Assembly (NCBI GenBank): GCA_002503845.1
Contig: DASO01000005.1
Coordinates: 1-64,000, forward strand
From: Euryarchaeota archaeon UBA24
GTDB lineage: Archaea > Halobacteriota > Halobacteria > Halobacteriales > Hikarchaeaceae
DNA length: 64,000 nt
Reading direction: 5' to 3'
Of this stretch, positions 17,346 through 26,364 are shown piece by piece (position 1 is the first letter of the stretch; the number at the start of each line of letters is the position of its first letter). Made by a program: the position numbers and the translations under genes. Below the pieces are notes generated by a model. It was not told the DNA's origin and ran no database searches. It worked only from the letters and a program-made list of their open reading frames with translations.

Positions 17346-17729
17346 TTAGGGCTCCATGATATGTAACGTATTTTGGCCCCTAACGCCAACTACGGGGATA
17401 CCAGCTCCTAGGAGTCTGTCGCGCAGGGACAAATCGTTTGTTACAACGTAATCTATTTGACTAGTATAAGAAAGCTCCAAAAATGATTCGTCTGCCGCAG
17501 CATTCTCTGTTTTGATAATTTTACATCGCATTTTGGCCAAATCGAGACCAACACGAGCGGCACGAGAAGCTACTCCCTTGCCATTTTTTAGAGAAGAAAG
17601 TTCTTGGAGTACGGGCTCGGGGATCACAAATTCGGGAGAGGGCAGTAATAGCTCTAGTTCCTCAAAAATTCTGATTTCGAGTTCGACAGGGACCATCAAT
17701 GCATTAGTATCGAGAGCAACAATGACCAT
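17346..17729 (-). CDS. PIN-domain protein of the aIF2-gamma/Rpo7 cluster
   Basis: A 127-residue PIN-domain protein similar to the archaeal Fcf1/Utp24-like family often found between aIF2-gamma and rpo7. Acidic positions expected for a metal-dependent nuclease are visible at the start (ALDTNALMVP), in the middle (PEPVLQELSSL) and near the end (VVTNDLSLRDRLLGAGIPV). By family knowledge it may act in rRNA processing or translation-linked RNA cleavage; this is an inference from neighbourhood. It sits tightly between aIF2-gamma (3 bp away) and rpo7. Confidence 0.88.
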   Translation of the reverse strand: MVIVALDTNALMVPVELEIRIFEELELLLPSPEFVIPEPVLQELSSLKNGKGVASRAARVGLDLAKMRCKIIKTENAAADESFLELSYTSQIDYVVTNDLSLRDRLLGAGIPVVGVRGQNTLHIMEP

Positions 17730-17732
17730 GAA

Positions 17733-18968
17733 TCAGTTTAAAAGTGTTCCAATTCCAATCAATCTCCAACGAGAACCAACACGTCTGCTAATAGCTATTT
17801 GTGCTTGCAGAGGTGCACTTATGGGTCGTTTGAGTGAAACCTCACATTCGGATTTTCTAGCACTTGTAACAATTCCTACCGTAGTAGTGGTACCGACAGA
17901 TAGCATCAGGGCTTCTCCAGTGTTTATTGGGCCAACTTCCCCAGATTCAGAGGTACCAACAATACGGTCTAGAAGGTCTACATTCATAGTGAAAGAATCC
18001 CAAAGAGGAGGAAGGGTTCCTGGTTTTCCTGCCAGCCTTCCAGTCAAACCATCACTTTTTGTGAGAGAAGGATCTAATCCAGTTCCAATTCCTATGAGTC
18101 CCCCAGGACCAACTTCGTCGAGAGATGAATTACCAGCTCGGATGGATTTTATTGTTGCAATGATGGGGAGATATTCAACTTTACCTGAAGTGAATATTCG
18201 TTGCCCAGGAGAAATTTCTAATTCATCTCCAACAGAGAACTGACCTTGGACAAGGCTTCCTCCTAAAACGCCTCCAACTAACTGGTCCCAGGTTGCTCCG
18301 GGACGGTTTATATCAAAACTCCTGGCCACGTACATTAGAGGTGGAGATTTGCCATCCCGTTTGGGGGTGGGGATATGTTCTTCTATAGATTTAATGAGAG
18401 AATCTATATTGATATTTTGATCAGCGCAAATGGGAATTATAGGTGCATTTTTAGCTATTGTTCCAGAAAAGAATTCTTTAAGTTTTTCATAGTGGTCTTT
18501 GGCAGTTTCCAAGTCGACTAGATCTATCTTAGTTTGGGCAATGACGATGTTTGATATCCCAATAGTCTCTAGAGCCATTAGATGTTCTTCTGTCTGAGGC
18601 TGAGGTACAGATTCGGTTGCGCTGACAACTAGTACTGCTCCATCCATGAGTGCCGCGCCAGATAGCATAGTCGCCATGAGAGTTTCGTGGCCAGGTGCAT
18701 CTACGAAAGAAACAGTGCGCAAAAAGTCCGTTTTTTTATTATGATGAGGGCACGTTTCAGCTAGGAGATATGAAGTTGGGTCTTCGCATTCGGGGCACTT
18801 CCTAAAAGTTGCGTCTGCATAACCAAGTCGGATGGAAATTCCACGTTTCAGTTCCTCAGAGTGTTGGTCGGTCCAAGTTCCAGACAATGCTTTTACTAGT
18901 GTTGTTTTCCCATGGTCGACGTGGCCAACAAGACCTATATTGACTTCGGGGGTGGTTTTTTGTTTCAC
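17733..18968 (-). CDS. Translation initiation factor aIF2, gamma subunit
   Basis: The GTPase core of the heterotrimeric factor that brings initiator Met-tRNA to the ribosome. The 411-residue protein has the P-loop GHVDHGKTT, switch-region [22 protein letters not shown] and TKIDL. A zinc knuckle follows switch I with CPEC and CPHH, so histidine replaces the fourth cysteine. The start is GTG at 18968 ([15 protein letters not shown], read as Met), because a GTPase of normal length begins there; a longer frame to 19118 would overlap the divergent flavoprotein gene. It heads the cluster that continues with the PIN protein, rpo7 and spt4. Confidence 0.95.
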   Translation of the reverse strand: MKQKTTPEVNIGLVGHVDHGKTTLVKALSGTWTDQHSEELKRGISIRLGYADATFRKCPECEDPTSYLLAETCPHHNKKTDFLRTVSFVDAPGHETLMATMLSGAALMDGAVLVVSATESVPQPQTEEHLMALETIGISNIVIAQTKIDLVDLETAKDHYEKLKEFFSGTIAKNAPIIPICADQNINIDSLIKSIEEHIPTPKRDGKSPPLMYVARSFDINRPGATWDQLVGGVLGGSLVQGQFSVGDELEISPGQRIFTSGKVEYLPIIATIKSIRAGNSSLDEVGPGGLIGIGTGLDPSLTKSDGLTGRLAGKPGTLPPLWDSFTMNVDLLDRIVGTSESGEVGPINTGEALMLSVGTTTTVGIVTSARKSECEVSLKRPISAPLQAQIAISRRVGSRWRLIGIGTLLN

Positions 18969-19092
18969 GATTATATACTTTATATGAGTGTCTGTGAAAG
19001 AAATCTTCTTCGAGTGGGTGAAAAGATTACTGTTCTGGATTGACAAAAGATATGAAGAAGAGGTAAAAGGAATGAAACCATACATCGCTAGT

Positions 19093-19668
19093 ATGGAATC
19101 TAATAATCCAGCTAACATCGCAGTGATTTGTGGGAGTCGAAGGGAGCCATCTAGAGTTAGGGCGTTGATGGAGTATGTGGGAGAAGTGTTAGAAAGTCAA
19201 AATTTAGAGTATGAGAATATGGACCTAGGGAGTATAGAACTGCCAGTTTTTAGGAGTCAAGATCAAGATGAATGGAATGATTTGACTAAGGAGACTGTAA
19301 AGAAGTATCTTGATGCGGATATTTATTTCATTGGATCTCCAGTATATTTCTTAGGGATTTCAGGGGCACTTAAGAATCTTATTGATCACACACCATGGCA
19401 AGAATTTAAAAACAAAAAAAGGGTTGCAGGTATTGTTATGTCTGGACGGAATAGGCAGCATAATTTAGTAATTGACTCTCAATTGAGGCCAGTATTTGTA
19501 TATCTAGGAGTAGAAGTTGCTAATACGAGCGTCTTCGCGACAGAACCTGATTTTGGGGGCGAGGGTTTTGACTTAGAGAACCCAGAGGTGAAAAACAGAA
19601 TAGAAGAGATGGTACAAGAAACAATTGATTTATGGGAAAGAATGGCAAGAAATGACAAACAAAAGTGA
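19093..19668 (+). CDS. NAD(P)H-dependent FMN reductase-type flavoprotein
   Basis: A 191-residue flavodoxin-like protein. The FMN phosphate loop is [14 protein letters not shown] and the second signature is [18 protein letters not shown], as in NADPH-dependent FMN reductases and related quinone or azo reductases. I start at the ATG at 19093 ([15 protein letters not shown]); ATGs at 18988 and 19072 would add leaders that do not fit the family. The methyltransferase gene overlaps its 3' end by 17 bp. A natural idea is that it supplies reduced flavin to the luciferase-like enzyme encoded at 23588-24574, but that is inference. Confidence 0.85.
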   Translation: MESNNPANIAVICGSRREPSRVRALMEYVGEVLESQNLEYENMDLGSIELPVFRSQDQDEWNDLTKETVKKYLDADIYFIGSPVYFLGISGALKNLIDHTPWQEFKNKKRVAGIVMSGRNRQHNLVIDSQLRPVFVYLGVEVANTSVFATEPDFGGEGFDLENPEVKNRIEEMVQETIDLWERMARNDKQK

Positions 19669-20296
19669 TCAAGGTGCTAAATGGGATGAAAGATACTTGT
19701 CGGGGGAATATCGTCCGAGGAGTGAAGCGTCTTCCCTAATAAAGATAGCAATAGAAGAGACAGAAGGGAACGGGAAACGTTGTTTGGAAGTGGCTTGTGG
19801 AAACGGGAGGAATGCCGTGTATTTGGCGGAGAGGGGTTACGAGGTGGATGCAATAGATGTTTCTACTATTGCTTTGTCAAGGGCAAAAGAGCGAGGGGAA
19901 AATGCGGGAGTGAATGTTAATTGGATATTGGCCGATATTGATGAATTTGAATTCACCGAGGAGGAATATGATGTGATCGTGGTTGACTTCTTTTTTTGTG
20001 AAACAGATATGATGCAAACAATTAAGAAATCACTCAAATCGGGGGGGATGATCATATACGAGCATCACATTAGAACAGAAGATCGAGTGGACAGAGGCCC
20101 AAGTAAAGATAAATATCGATTTAAATCAAACGAGCTGCTGAACCATTTCAGAGAACTAACAGTCTTATATTATAAGGAGGGAATTCGAAGAGTAGATAGG
20201 GGATCGATGGCGGTGGCGTCGCTTGTTGCACGGAAAACTAAAGAGGAATCCCAAAAATATCCTGATGAGATTGGGGGATCGATGTCGCAGAAGTGA
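19652..20296 (+). CDS. Class I SAM-dependent methyltransferase
   Basis: A 214-residue methyltransferase. Motif I is CLEVACGNGRNAVYLAERGY, followed by the acidic residue of motif II (VDAIDVS) and ILADIDEFEF. This resembles the TehB/thiopurine-type subgroup, which methylates small molecules. The start [15 protein letters not shown] matches the usual W-x-x-x-Y opening of that subgroup, and overlaps the preceding flavoprotein gene by 17 bp, suggesting coupled translation. The substrate is unknown. The TPP enzyme gene starts 31 bp downstream. Confidence 0.82.
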   Translation: MTNKSDQGAKWDERYLSGEYRPRSEASSLIKIAIEETEGNGKRCLEVACGNGRNAVYLAERGYEVDAIDVSTIALSRAKERGENAGVNVNWILADIDEFEFTEEEYDVIVVDFFFCETDMMQTIKKSLKSGGMIIYEHHIRTEDRVDRGPSKDKYRFKSNELLNHFRELTVLYYKEGIRRVDRGSMAVASLVARKTKEESQKYPDEIGGSMSQK

Positions 20297-20327
20297 TAAA
20301 CGAATGAAGATACTAGTATAGTCAAAG

Positions 20328-22019
20328 ATGAGCTCCAAAAAAGAGAAAATTACTGCTGCAGAAGCCATTCTTCGTTCATTGTCTCTCCAGGGTGTAGAGT
20401 ATTTGTTTGCCAATTATGGTACGGATCATACTCCATTGATAGAAGCGGCTGCAAAGATCAGAAGGGAGGATGGAAAGATGCCAGAAGTTGTTGTTTGCCC
20501 CCATGAATTTGTTGCACTTAGTGCCGCGCATGGATATGCGGCTGCGACTGGGAAGCCTCAAGCGGTATTGGTTCATGTGGATGTAGGAACTCAAAATCTA
20601 GGTGCAGCGATGCATAATGCCCACCGGTCGAATATCCCGGTAATAATAATATCAGGGTTGGCCCCGGTAACCGATATGGGTCATGTTGGGTCAAGAGATC
20701 ATGTGGTACACTACCTACAAGATACTTTCCAACAATCAGATATCGTGAGAGAGTACTGCAGGTGGGTGACAGAATATAGACCCCCTGCGAATCCAGTTTC
20801 TATGATCAGACGTGCGGTTGCTTTATCCAAAGGACCTCCAGCAGGTCCAGTCTATTTGACAGCTGCAAGAGAAGCATTAGAAGTAAAATGTTCATTGGAT
20901 TCAAAAGGTCCAATTTCAATTAGAACGACGGGTGCGGACGAAAGGGCTGTCAAAGATATTTCTTCGCTTGTTGAATCGGCGGAGCGTCCGGTGATAATTA
21001 CCAGTCGAATGGGAAAGTCTCCTGTAAATGAAAACGTTTCTGCGTTGATAGAATTTGTTGAAGTTTCGGGGATAGGTGTAGTTGAGCATGCACCATGTGT
21101 ATTGAATTTTCCACGAAATCATCCGCAACATGTGGGTTTCGTGCCAGGTAATGTATTTGATCATGCTGATTTAATAATATTGGCCGATACAGATGTTCCA
21201 TGGGTCCCCTCTATTTCAGCCCCTGCGGAAAATATTCCAATAATTCAAATTGAAAATAATCCACTGAAGCATACATACCCACATTGGGATTTTGATGTAG
21301 ACATGGCGGTAGCGGCAGATCCCATTAAGACACTAAAATTAGTATCTGAAAAGTTAGACCCAATAGATGGTGAAAGTGGACGTCTTTTTTGGGAAAATTT
21401 CAGTGCGGAAAAAAGAGAAAACCTAAAAGTAAGTGTTAATGAACAAATTAAGGATAACAAATTAAATTCTGCAACTATTTCTGCAGTCATAAATCGGGTG
21501 AAGGATAAAAATGCGATGGTGGTAACGGATGCGACCACTAGCACAGGGGGGATACTGAATAATTTAGAGTTGGTCAATCCAGGAAGTTATATTGCAAAAT
21601 ATGGATCTGGGCTTGGGTTTGCAGGGGGAGCTGCAGTGGGGGCTAAGATGGCATTCCCAGATAGAGAAACTTGGTGTTTGGTAGGAGATGGTTCATATCT
21701 TTTCACACACCCTTCAGTTACGGCGTGGCTATCTGCAGAGAGGAAAGTGCCTACCCTGACAGTGGTGTATGATAATGAAGGATGGAATGCGGTTAGAGGT
21801 TCAACTAAGAGAACCCATCCCAAAGGAATAGCTGTTCAAGATGGGATTCCAGAGAGTAGATTTAATCACCCGATTGACTTTACAGCCCCGTCGCAAATTG
21901 TGGGTAGTCACACTGAATCGGTTGTTGAATTAGATCGGTTGGAGGCTGCACTGAGGGAAGCAATAGAAGCGACTGAGAATGGGAAACCTGCGGTAATACA
22001 TGTTAAATTTTCAGATTGA
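20328..22019 (+). CDS. TPP-dependent enzyme of the acetolactate synthase-like family
   Basis: A 563-residue three-domain thiamine diphosphate enzyme. The N-terminal PYR domain has the cofactor-activating glutamate in CPHEFVALSAAHGYA. The C-terminal PP domain has the GDGSYLFTHPSVTAW motif ending in VVYDN, which binds the metal and diphosphate. The sequence GTQNLGAAMHNAHRSNIP marks the broad group of bacterial TPP-requiring proteins annotated as acetolactate synthase-like. No small regulatory subunit or other branched-chain genes are nearby, so a role in ketol-acid or 2-oxoacid catabolism is more likely than valine synthesis. It begins the run of accessory catabolic genes. Confidence 0.85.
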   Translation: MSSKKEKITAAEAILRSLSLQGVEYLFANYGTDHTPLIEAAAKIRREDGKMPEVVVCPHEFVALSAAHGYAAATGKPQAVLVHVDVGTQNLGAAMHNAHRSNIPVIIISGLAPVTDMGHVGSRDHVVHYLQDTFQQSDIVREYCRWVTEYRPPANPVSMIRRAVALSKGPPAGPVYLTAAREALEVKCSLDSKGPISIRTTGADERAVKDISSLVESAERPVIITSRMGKSPVNENVSALIEFVEVSGIGVVEHAPCVLNFPRNHPQHVGFVPGNVFDHADLIILADTDVPWVPSISAPAENIPIIQIENNPLKHTYPHWDFDVDMAVAADPIKTLKLVSEKLDPIDGESGRLFWENFSAEKRENLKVSVNEQIKDNKLNSATISAVINRVKDKNAMVVTDATTSTGGILNNLELVNPGSYIAKYGSGLGFAGGAAVGAKMAFPDRETWCLVGDGSYLFTHPSVTAWLSAERKVPTLTVVYDNEGWNAVRGSTKRTHPKGIAVQDGIPESRFNHPIDFTAPSQIVGSHTESVVELDRLEAALREAIEATENGKPAVIHVKFSD

Positions 22020-22112
22020 TATATAAATAGTATAGTATATCCAAGAAATGGCCAATCTTCCTGGATGACTGAATCGACTTATATTTGGTATTTCAAGACC
22101 CAATAGATCGGT

Positions 22113-23189
22113 ATGGCAATAGGTGGAAAGACCATTTTTGATACGGATGCTCACTACGTAGAGACGTTGTATGATATAGTGGATTATATTGATGATGACG
22201 ACCCGTGGAAATTAAAATTTGAGTATGGGAGTACAACCAACAGGAGCGTTCCCATATCATTTTGGCCGAGCCTATCGAGACCAGATGGATTTAATTACCC
22301 TAGTATTAAGAGACGGGATGTGGATTTCAATACAAAGGAGGGAGTTGTGCAGCTAATGGAAGAAATGTCCTTTGACAAAATATTGTTATTGTCTGAACAG
22401 ATTCTCACATTTGCTATGTTAGAGGAAGACAAGCGCCAGACGAAATTTGCGGAGGCATATATACAGTATATGCTTGATAAAATAGCGGATGCGGATGCGG
22501 GCATGTATATGTCAATTCCAGTCCCATATAATGATCCGGTGAAGGCCGCGGAGCTCATAGATGACTACGCTAGTGAAAAAGCAATTATTGGTGCTTGTGT
22601 GCTAACAGCGCGGATTGAACCTCCAATGGGACACAGGAAATACGATCCGATCTACGATGCGTGTCAACGTGCAGATTTGCCTGTGTTGTACCATGGAGGA
22701 AGTGCGACTCTAGATAACTTTGGGTGGTTATCGGGTTTTACAACAATAATGGAGACGCATGCACTAGGGTTTTTATTTGACAATATGACAACTATCGCGA
22801 ACGTTGTTTCCCAAGGGGTTCCTGAGAAGTTCCCCAAACTAGATTTTGTATTTCAAGAAACTGGTTTGTTTTGGATACCAATGATGATGTATCGGATGGA
22901 CATGGAATATCTTAGAATGCAAGATGAGGCTGTCTTAATGAGAAAACGCCCTTCAGAATATATGAAAGAATTTTATTATGGAACTCAGCCGATGGAAATA
23001 GTTCCAGATAAGAAATATCTACAATATGTTATCGAAATGATTGGGGGTCCGGATCGTCTTATGTATGCGTCGGATTATCCTCACGAAGATTTTGATGATC
23101 CAAGTGCGATAAATGAACTGGCGTTTTTAACAGAGGAGGAAAAGGAAGGGATACTAGGGAAAAATGCAGAGGGAGTCTTTGGAGTATGA
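22113..23189 (+). CDS. Amidohydrolase-2 family (ACMSD-like) metal hydrolase
   Basis: A 358-residue TIM-barrel hydrolase or decarboxylase. It starts with TIFDTDAHYVE, the D-x-D-x-H-x-x-E form of the metal-binding strand in this subgroup. It continues with VLYHGGSATLDNFGWLSGF (metal-binding histidine) and ends with LMYASDYPHEDFDDP carrying the catalytic aspartate. Such enzymes act on ring-cleavage products or carboxylated aromatics. The substrate is not predictable. Its stop codon overlaps the start of the Rieske gene (ATGA, 23186-23189), so the two are almost surely translated together. Confidence 0.87.
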   Translation: MAIGGKTIFDTDAHYVETLYDIVDYIDDDDPWKLKFEYGSTTNRSVPISFWPSLSRPDGFNYPSIKRRDVDFNTKEGVVQLMEEMSFDKILLLSEQILTFAMLEEDKRQTKFAEAYIQYMLDKIADADAGMYMSIPVPYNDPVKAAELIDDYASEKAIIGACVLTARIEPPMGHRKYDPIYDACQRADLPVLYHGGSATLDNFGWLSGFTTIMETHALGFLFDNMTTIANVVSQGVPEKFPKLDFVFQETGLFWIPMMMYRMDMEYLRMQDEAVLMRKRPSEYMKEFYYGTQPMEIVPDKKYLQYVIEMIGGPDRLMYASDYPHEDFDDPSAINELAFLTEEEKEGILGKNAEGVFGV

Positions 23190-23542
23190 TTGAGGTTTGT
23201 AAAGTAGAAGAAGTAGAACACGGAGAGGGTAAAGTGGTTAAAGTGAAAGGAGTCGAAGTGGGGATATTTAACATAGATGGGGAATTTTATGCACTACTTA
23301 ACTCTTGTTGCCATCAAAGGGGGCCGGTGTGCACAGGAGATATAAGAAAAAGAGTGGGAGGAGACGTTCCTCCTCTTGGAAAACTTCCAGAGGAATATTT
23401 CACAGAGGATTATGTGGTAATATGTCCTTGGCATGGATGGGCATATGATATTAAAACTGGGGAGCATGCAGGAGATCCAGATATAAGGATTCCAACATAC
23501 AAAATCGTGGTAGAAGAGCAAACAGTATATCTAGATGTGTGA
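23186..23542 (+). CDS. Rieske 2Fe-2S protein
   Basis: A 118-residue stand-alone Rieske domain. The cluster ligands are C41 and H43 (SCCHQRGPVC) and C80 and H83 (CPWHGWAYD). The 36-residue spacing between the two halves is longer than in small Rieske ferredoxins, with an inserted basic and proline-rich loop (RKRVGGDVPPLGKL). No membrane anchor or oxygenase domain is present. It could be the electron carrier for an oxygenase or for the neighbouring flavoenzyme. It is translationally coupled to the amidohydrolase gene. Confidence 0.9.
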   Translation: MIEVCKVEEVEHGEGKVVKVKGVEVGIFNIDGEFYALLNSCCHQRGPVCTGDIRKRVGGDVPPLGKLPEEYFTEDYVVICPWHGWAYDIKTGEHAGDPDIRIPTYKIVVEEQTVYLDV

Positions 23543-23587
23543 GTACAAAGCAAAGAAATAGATATGCAAGTCACCAAATAGTCGGGC

Positions 23588-24574
23588 ATGGGGAAAGTTA
23601 GTTATGGATTATTGTTACCACATTTTGGAGAGCATGCGTCTGCTTCGTCGCTGATAGAAGGGGCAAAAAGAGCAGAAGAACTAGAATTTGATTCTGTGTG
23701 GGTTAGAGATCATTTCTTACGGTTTCATGGGCACGGGTTTGAAGGATCAAGTGCCACAATGGTGGAACCTTTTGTTGTATTAGCAGGATTGGCAGCGGCG
23801 ACTAAAAAATTAAAATTGGGAACTGCCGTTGCAGTTCCGTGGAGACATCCATTGTATATGGCACATTTATTTGCTAGTTTGGATTGGTTATCTGAAGGGC
23901 GAGTTATTGCAGGAATGGGAGCAGGTGCGACATTGTTTAAAGATGAATTCGAGCTAGTGGGATTGGGTTTAGATGACAGAGTTGATGCTGTGAGAGAAGC
24001 GGTTGAAATTATGAGATTGGCATGGGAAAATGATGAAATAACCTATGATGGAAGATTGTTTCCAGTAGATGGATTGGGAATTGCCCCAAGACCAAAGAGG
24101 GAGATACCTATTTGGTATGGGGGGTCCACACCGGCATCTGCGAGAAGGGCGGTTGAATATTGTGACGGGTGGTTTCCAGGGAGAATCACCATTCCTACAT
24201 TTAGAGTTAGAATGCGCCAATTGAGAGAATTATCAGAGAAGAGTGGCAAAGATATGCCAACTGTAGGGGTAGTTCCTCCTACCAGTCCAGATACGACACG
24301 TGGGAAGGCTTTAGAACCCGTGAATGTAGAAGGGTTGCTAAATGCTGCAAATAATCAGAGATGGTGGCTCAAACCAAAATCAGGGAAATTCGAGAATCTA
24401 GAGGACTTGGAAGGGGTAATTATGGCAGGAACACCAGAAGACATTGCGCAAGAGGTGGGAAAGTTTATTGAAGCCGGAGTTGATCATATTGTCTTTGATC
24501 TTCGTTTTAGATTGCACGATTATGATTATTGTATGGATTTGATAGGGGAAGAAGTTCTTCCGCTCCTTAAGTAG
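23588..24574 (+). CDS. Luciferase-like (LLM class) flavin/F420-dependent oxidoreductase
   Basis: A 328-residue TIM-barrel oxidoreductase of the bacterial luciferase superfamily. Supporting blocks are AKRAEELEFDSVWVRDHFL, LKLGTAVAVPWRHPL, LDWLSEGRVIAGMGAG, and the C-terminal pattern GTPEDIAQEVGKFIEAGVDH. The family includes F420-dependent dehydrogenases and FMNH2-dependent monooxygenases. In an archaeon either cofactor is possible. The flavin reductase at 19093-19668 and the Rieske protein just upstream make a monooxygenase role attractive. It is followed 41 bp later by the CocE-type hydrolase. Confidence 0.88.
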   Translation: MGKVSYGLLLPHFGEHASASSLIEGAKRAEELEFDSVWVRDHFLRFHGHGFEGSSATMVEPFVVLAGLAAATKKLKLGTAVAVPWRHPLYMAHLFASLDWLSEGRVIAGMGAGATLFKDEFELVGLGLDDRVDAVREAVEIMRLAWENDEITYDGRLFPVDGLGIAPRPKREIPIWYGGSTPASARRAVEYCDGWFPGRITIPTFRVRMRQLRELSEKSGKDMPTVGVVPPTSPDTTRGKALEPVNVEGLLNAANNQRWWLKPKSGKFENLEDLEGVIMAGTPEDIAQEVGKFIEAGVDHIVFDLRFRLHDYDYCMDLIGEEVLPLLK

Positions 24575-24615
24575 GCATATACAAGTATAAGACTCGAGAA
24601 GGTCTTTTTCACAAT

Positions 24616-26349
24616 ATGCAATTTTATGTAGAACGTGATGTGCCGATGCCCATGAGAGATGGGGTTATTCTTAGAGCAGATATCTATCGACCTAGTGAAG
24701 ATGGAGAATACCCAGCGCTGCTAACACGCATTCCATACAATAAATCTAGTGCTCAGTCCACAGGGGCCCCGATGGTAAATCCCATCCAGGGACCAGAGCG
24801 CGGTTATGTAATTGTTGTTCAAGATACCAGGGGGAGATTTACATCGGATGGAGAATTCGTTCCGTTTTATACCGAAGCTGATGATGGGTATGATTCGGTT
24901 GAGTGGGTTGCCAAACAAGAATGGTGTAATGGGAAAGTGGGGATATATGGAAATTCATATCTCGGCGTTACTGTCAGGCAGGCTGTTGTTTCAAATCCAC
25001 CTCATTTGGAAGCCGCTGTTGCATATCTAACGGGGGCTAATTATCATCAAGGTTGGACATACACAGGTGGAGCATTTGAATTGGGATTTAACCACAGATG
25101 GGCAATAAAATTAGCTTTAGGGGCGGTGTCAGGGCTGGAAGAAAGTAAGAGAGAAATAGCAAAAAAACATCTGACCTATGCGGCCGCTCATTTGCAAGAA
25201 AGTATGTCTTATTTGCCACACAGAAATGCTCCAGGATTGGAAAGAGAATTAGTGAGTTACTATCAAGATTGGTTGGATCATCCAACCTATGATGAGTATT
25301 GGAAATCTATTGATACAACGCAGAAAGCATCTGCAGTGTCCGCTCCAACTTTAGATATAACAGGGTGGCAAGATCTCTTTTCTATAGGACATATGGATAT
25401 GTACAACGCTTTGCAAGAAAGTGGAAAGGATATTCCGAAAAATGAACAAAGGTTGTTAATTGGACCATGGGCCCATGAATCATATATGGGATATGCGAAT
25501 GATAGGGTCGGGGATAAAGTATTTGGACCTATAGCGTCCAGCGCTGCAGGTTTTGTTGGACCATTTATATTTTCGTGGTTCGACGCGTGGTTGAAAGGAG
25601 AAACTGAGAAACTCAAAGAACTGCCTCTTGTTCGTTATTTTGACATAGGGTCTAGGGAGTGGACCAACGCGGATGCGTGGCCTCCAGAGGGCAGAGATAT
25701 TAAATATTATTTGCATAGTACGGGACAGGCAAATACGAGGTTTGGGAATGGGACGTTGTTGTTGGATACCCCAGATGTACAATGTCCAGATAGTTACCAG
25801 TATGATCCACTTGATCCAGTTCCAACCATGGGTGGTCGAATTCAAATGCCGGAGGTGCAAGAGGCAGGGGTAAAAGATCAGTCGGTGATTGAAGAAAGAG
25901 AAGATGTGTTAGTATACACAACACCTCGTTTGGATAGGGCGGTGACGATAGCAGGTCCTGTTGAGGCAAAGTTATTCATATCAAGTTCAGCAGTGGACAC
26001 GGATTTCACAGCTAAACTAGTAGATGTGGAACCAAATGGATACTGTGGAAATGTTACAGAGGGTATTTTGAGAGCTAGGTATAGAGATTCAATGGAAGAA
26101 GCTACATTCATGCAACCAGGAGATGTGTATGAGATCTCTGTAGATTTATGGCATGTTGCCCATACATTTAAACCAGGTCATAGAATTAGATTGGAAATTT
26201 CTTCGAGTAGTTTTCCAAGATGGGATAGGAATTCAAATACTGAAGTTCACCCCTGTGATGCGGCAAGGGAAGATATGCAGATTGCCACCAATACTATCTA
26301 TCATGAATCAGACAAAGCGTCGTTCTTGTCTCTTCATGTGGTGGAGTAA
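24616..26349 (+). CDS. CocE/NonD-family alpha/beta hydrolase
   Basis: A 577-residue esterase/peptidase of the X-Pro dipeptidyl-peptidase S15 / cocaine esterase family. It starts with the strand pattern RDVPMPMRDGVILRADIYRP, then QDTRGRFTSDGEF, and has the nucleophile serine in GIYGNSYLGVTV. The C-terminal jelly-roll domain (from about residue 400) has DRAVTIAGPVEAKLFISSSA and HRIRLEISSSSFPRW. No signal peptide is seen, so it is probably cytoplasmic. It likely cleaves an ester or amide bond in the substrate of this gene cluster. A TATA-like AGTATAAG about 28 bp upstream (around 24588) suggests its own leaderless transcript. Confidence 0.88.
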   Translation: MQFYVERDVPMPMRDGVILRADIYRPSEDGEYPALLTRIPYNKSSAQSTGAPMVNPIQGPERGYVIVVQDTRGRFTSDGEFVPFYTEADDGYDSVEWVAKQEWCNGKVGIYGNSYLGVTVRQAVVSNPPHLEAAVAYLTGANYHQGWTYTGGAFELGFNHRWAIKLALGAVSGLEESKREIAKKHLTYAAAHLQESMSYLPHRNAPGLERELVSYYQDWLDHPTYDEYWKSIDTTQKASAVSAPTLDITGWQDLFSIGHMDMYNALQESGKDIPKNEQRLLIGPWAHESYMGYANDRVGDKVFGPIASSAAGFVGPFIFSWFDAWLKGETEKLKELPLVRYFDIGSREWTNADAWPPEGRDIKYYLHSTGQANTRFGNGTLLLDTPDVQCPDSYQYDPLDPVPTMGGRIQMPEVQEAGVKDQSVIEEREDVLVYTTPRLDRAVTIAGPVEAKLFISSSAVDTDFTAKLVDVEPNGYCGNVTEGILRARYRDSMEEATFMQPGDVYEISVDLWHVAHTFKPGHRIRLEISSSSFPRWDRNSNTEVHPCDAAREDMQIATNTIYHESDKASFLSLHVVE

Positions 26350-26364
26350 AATTAAAGTAGTAAA

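Noticed and set aside
17733-19118. A longer aIF2-gamma with a 50-residue leader
   Set aside because: The GTPase begins directly at [14 protein letters not shown] after a GTG at 18968. The leader would run into the divergent flavoprotein gene region and contains no conserved residues.
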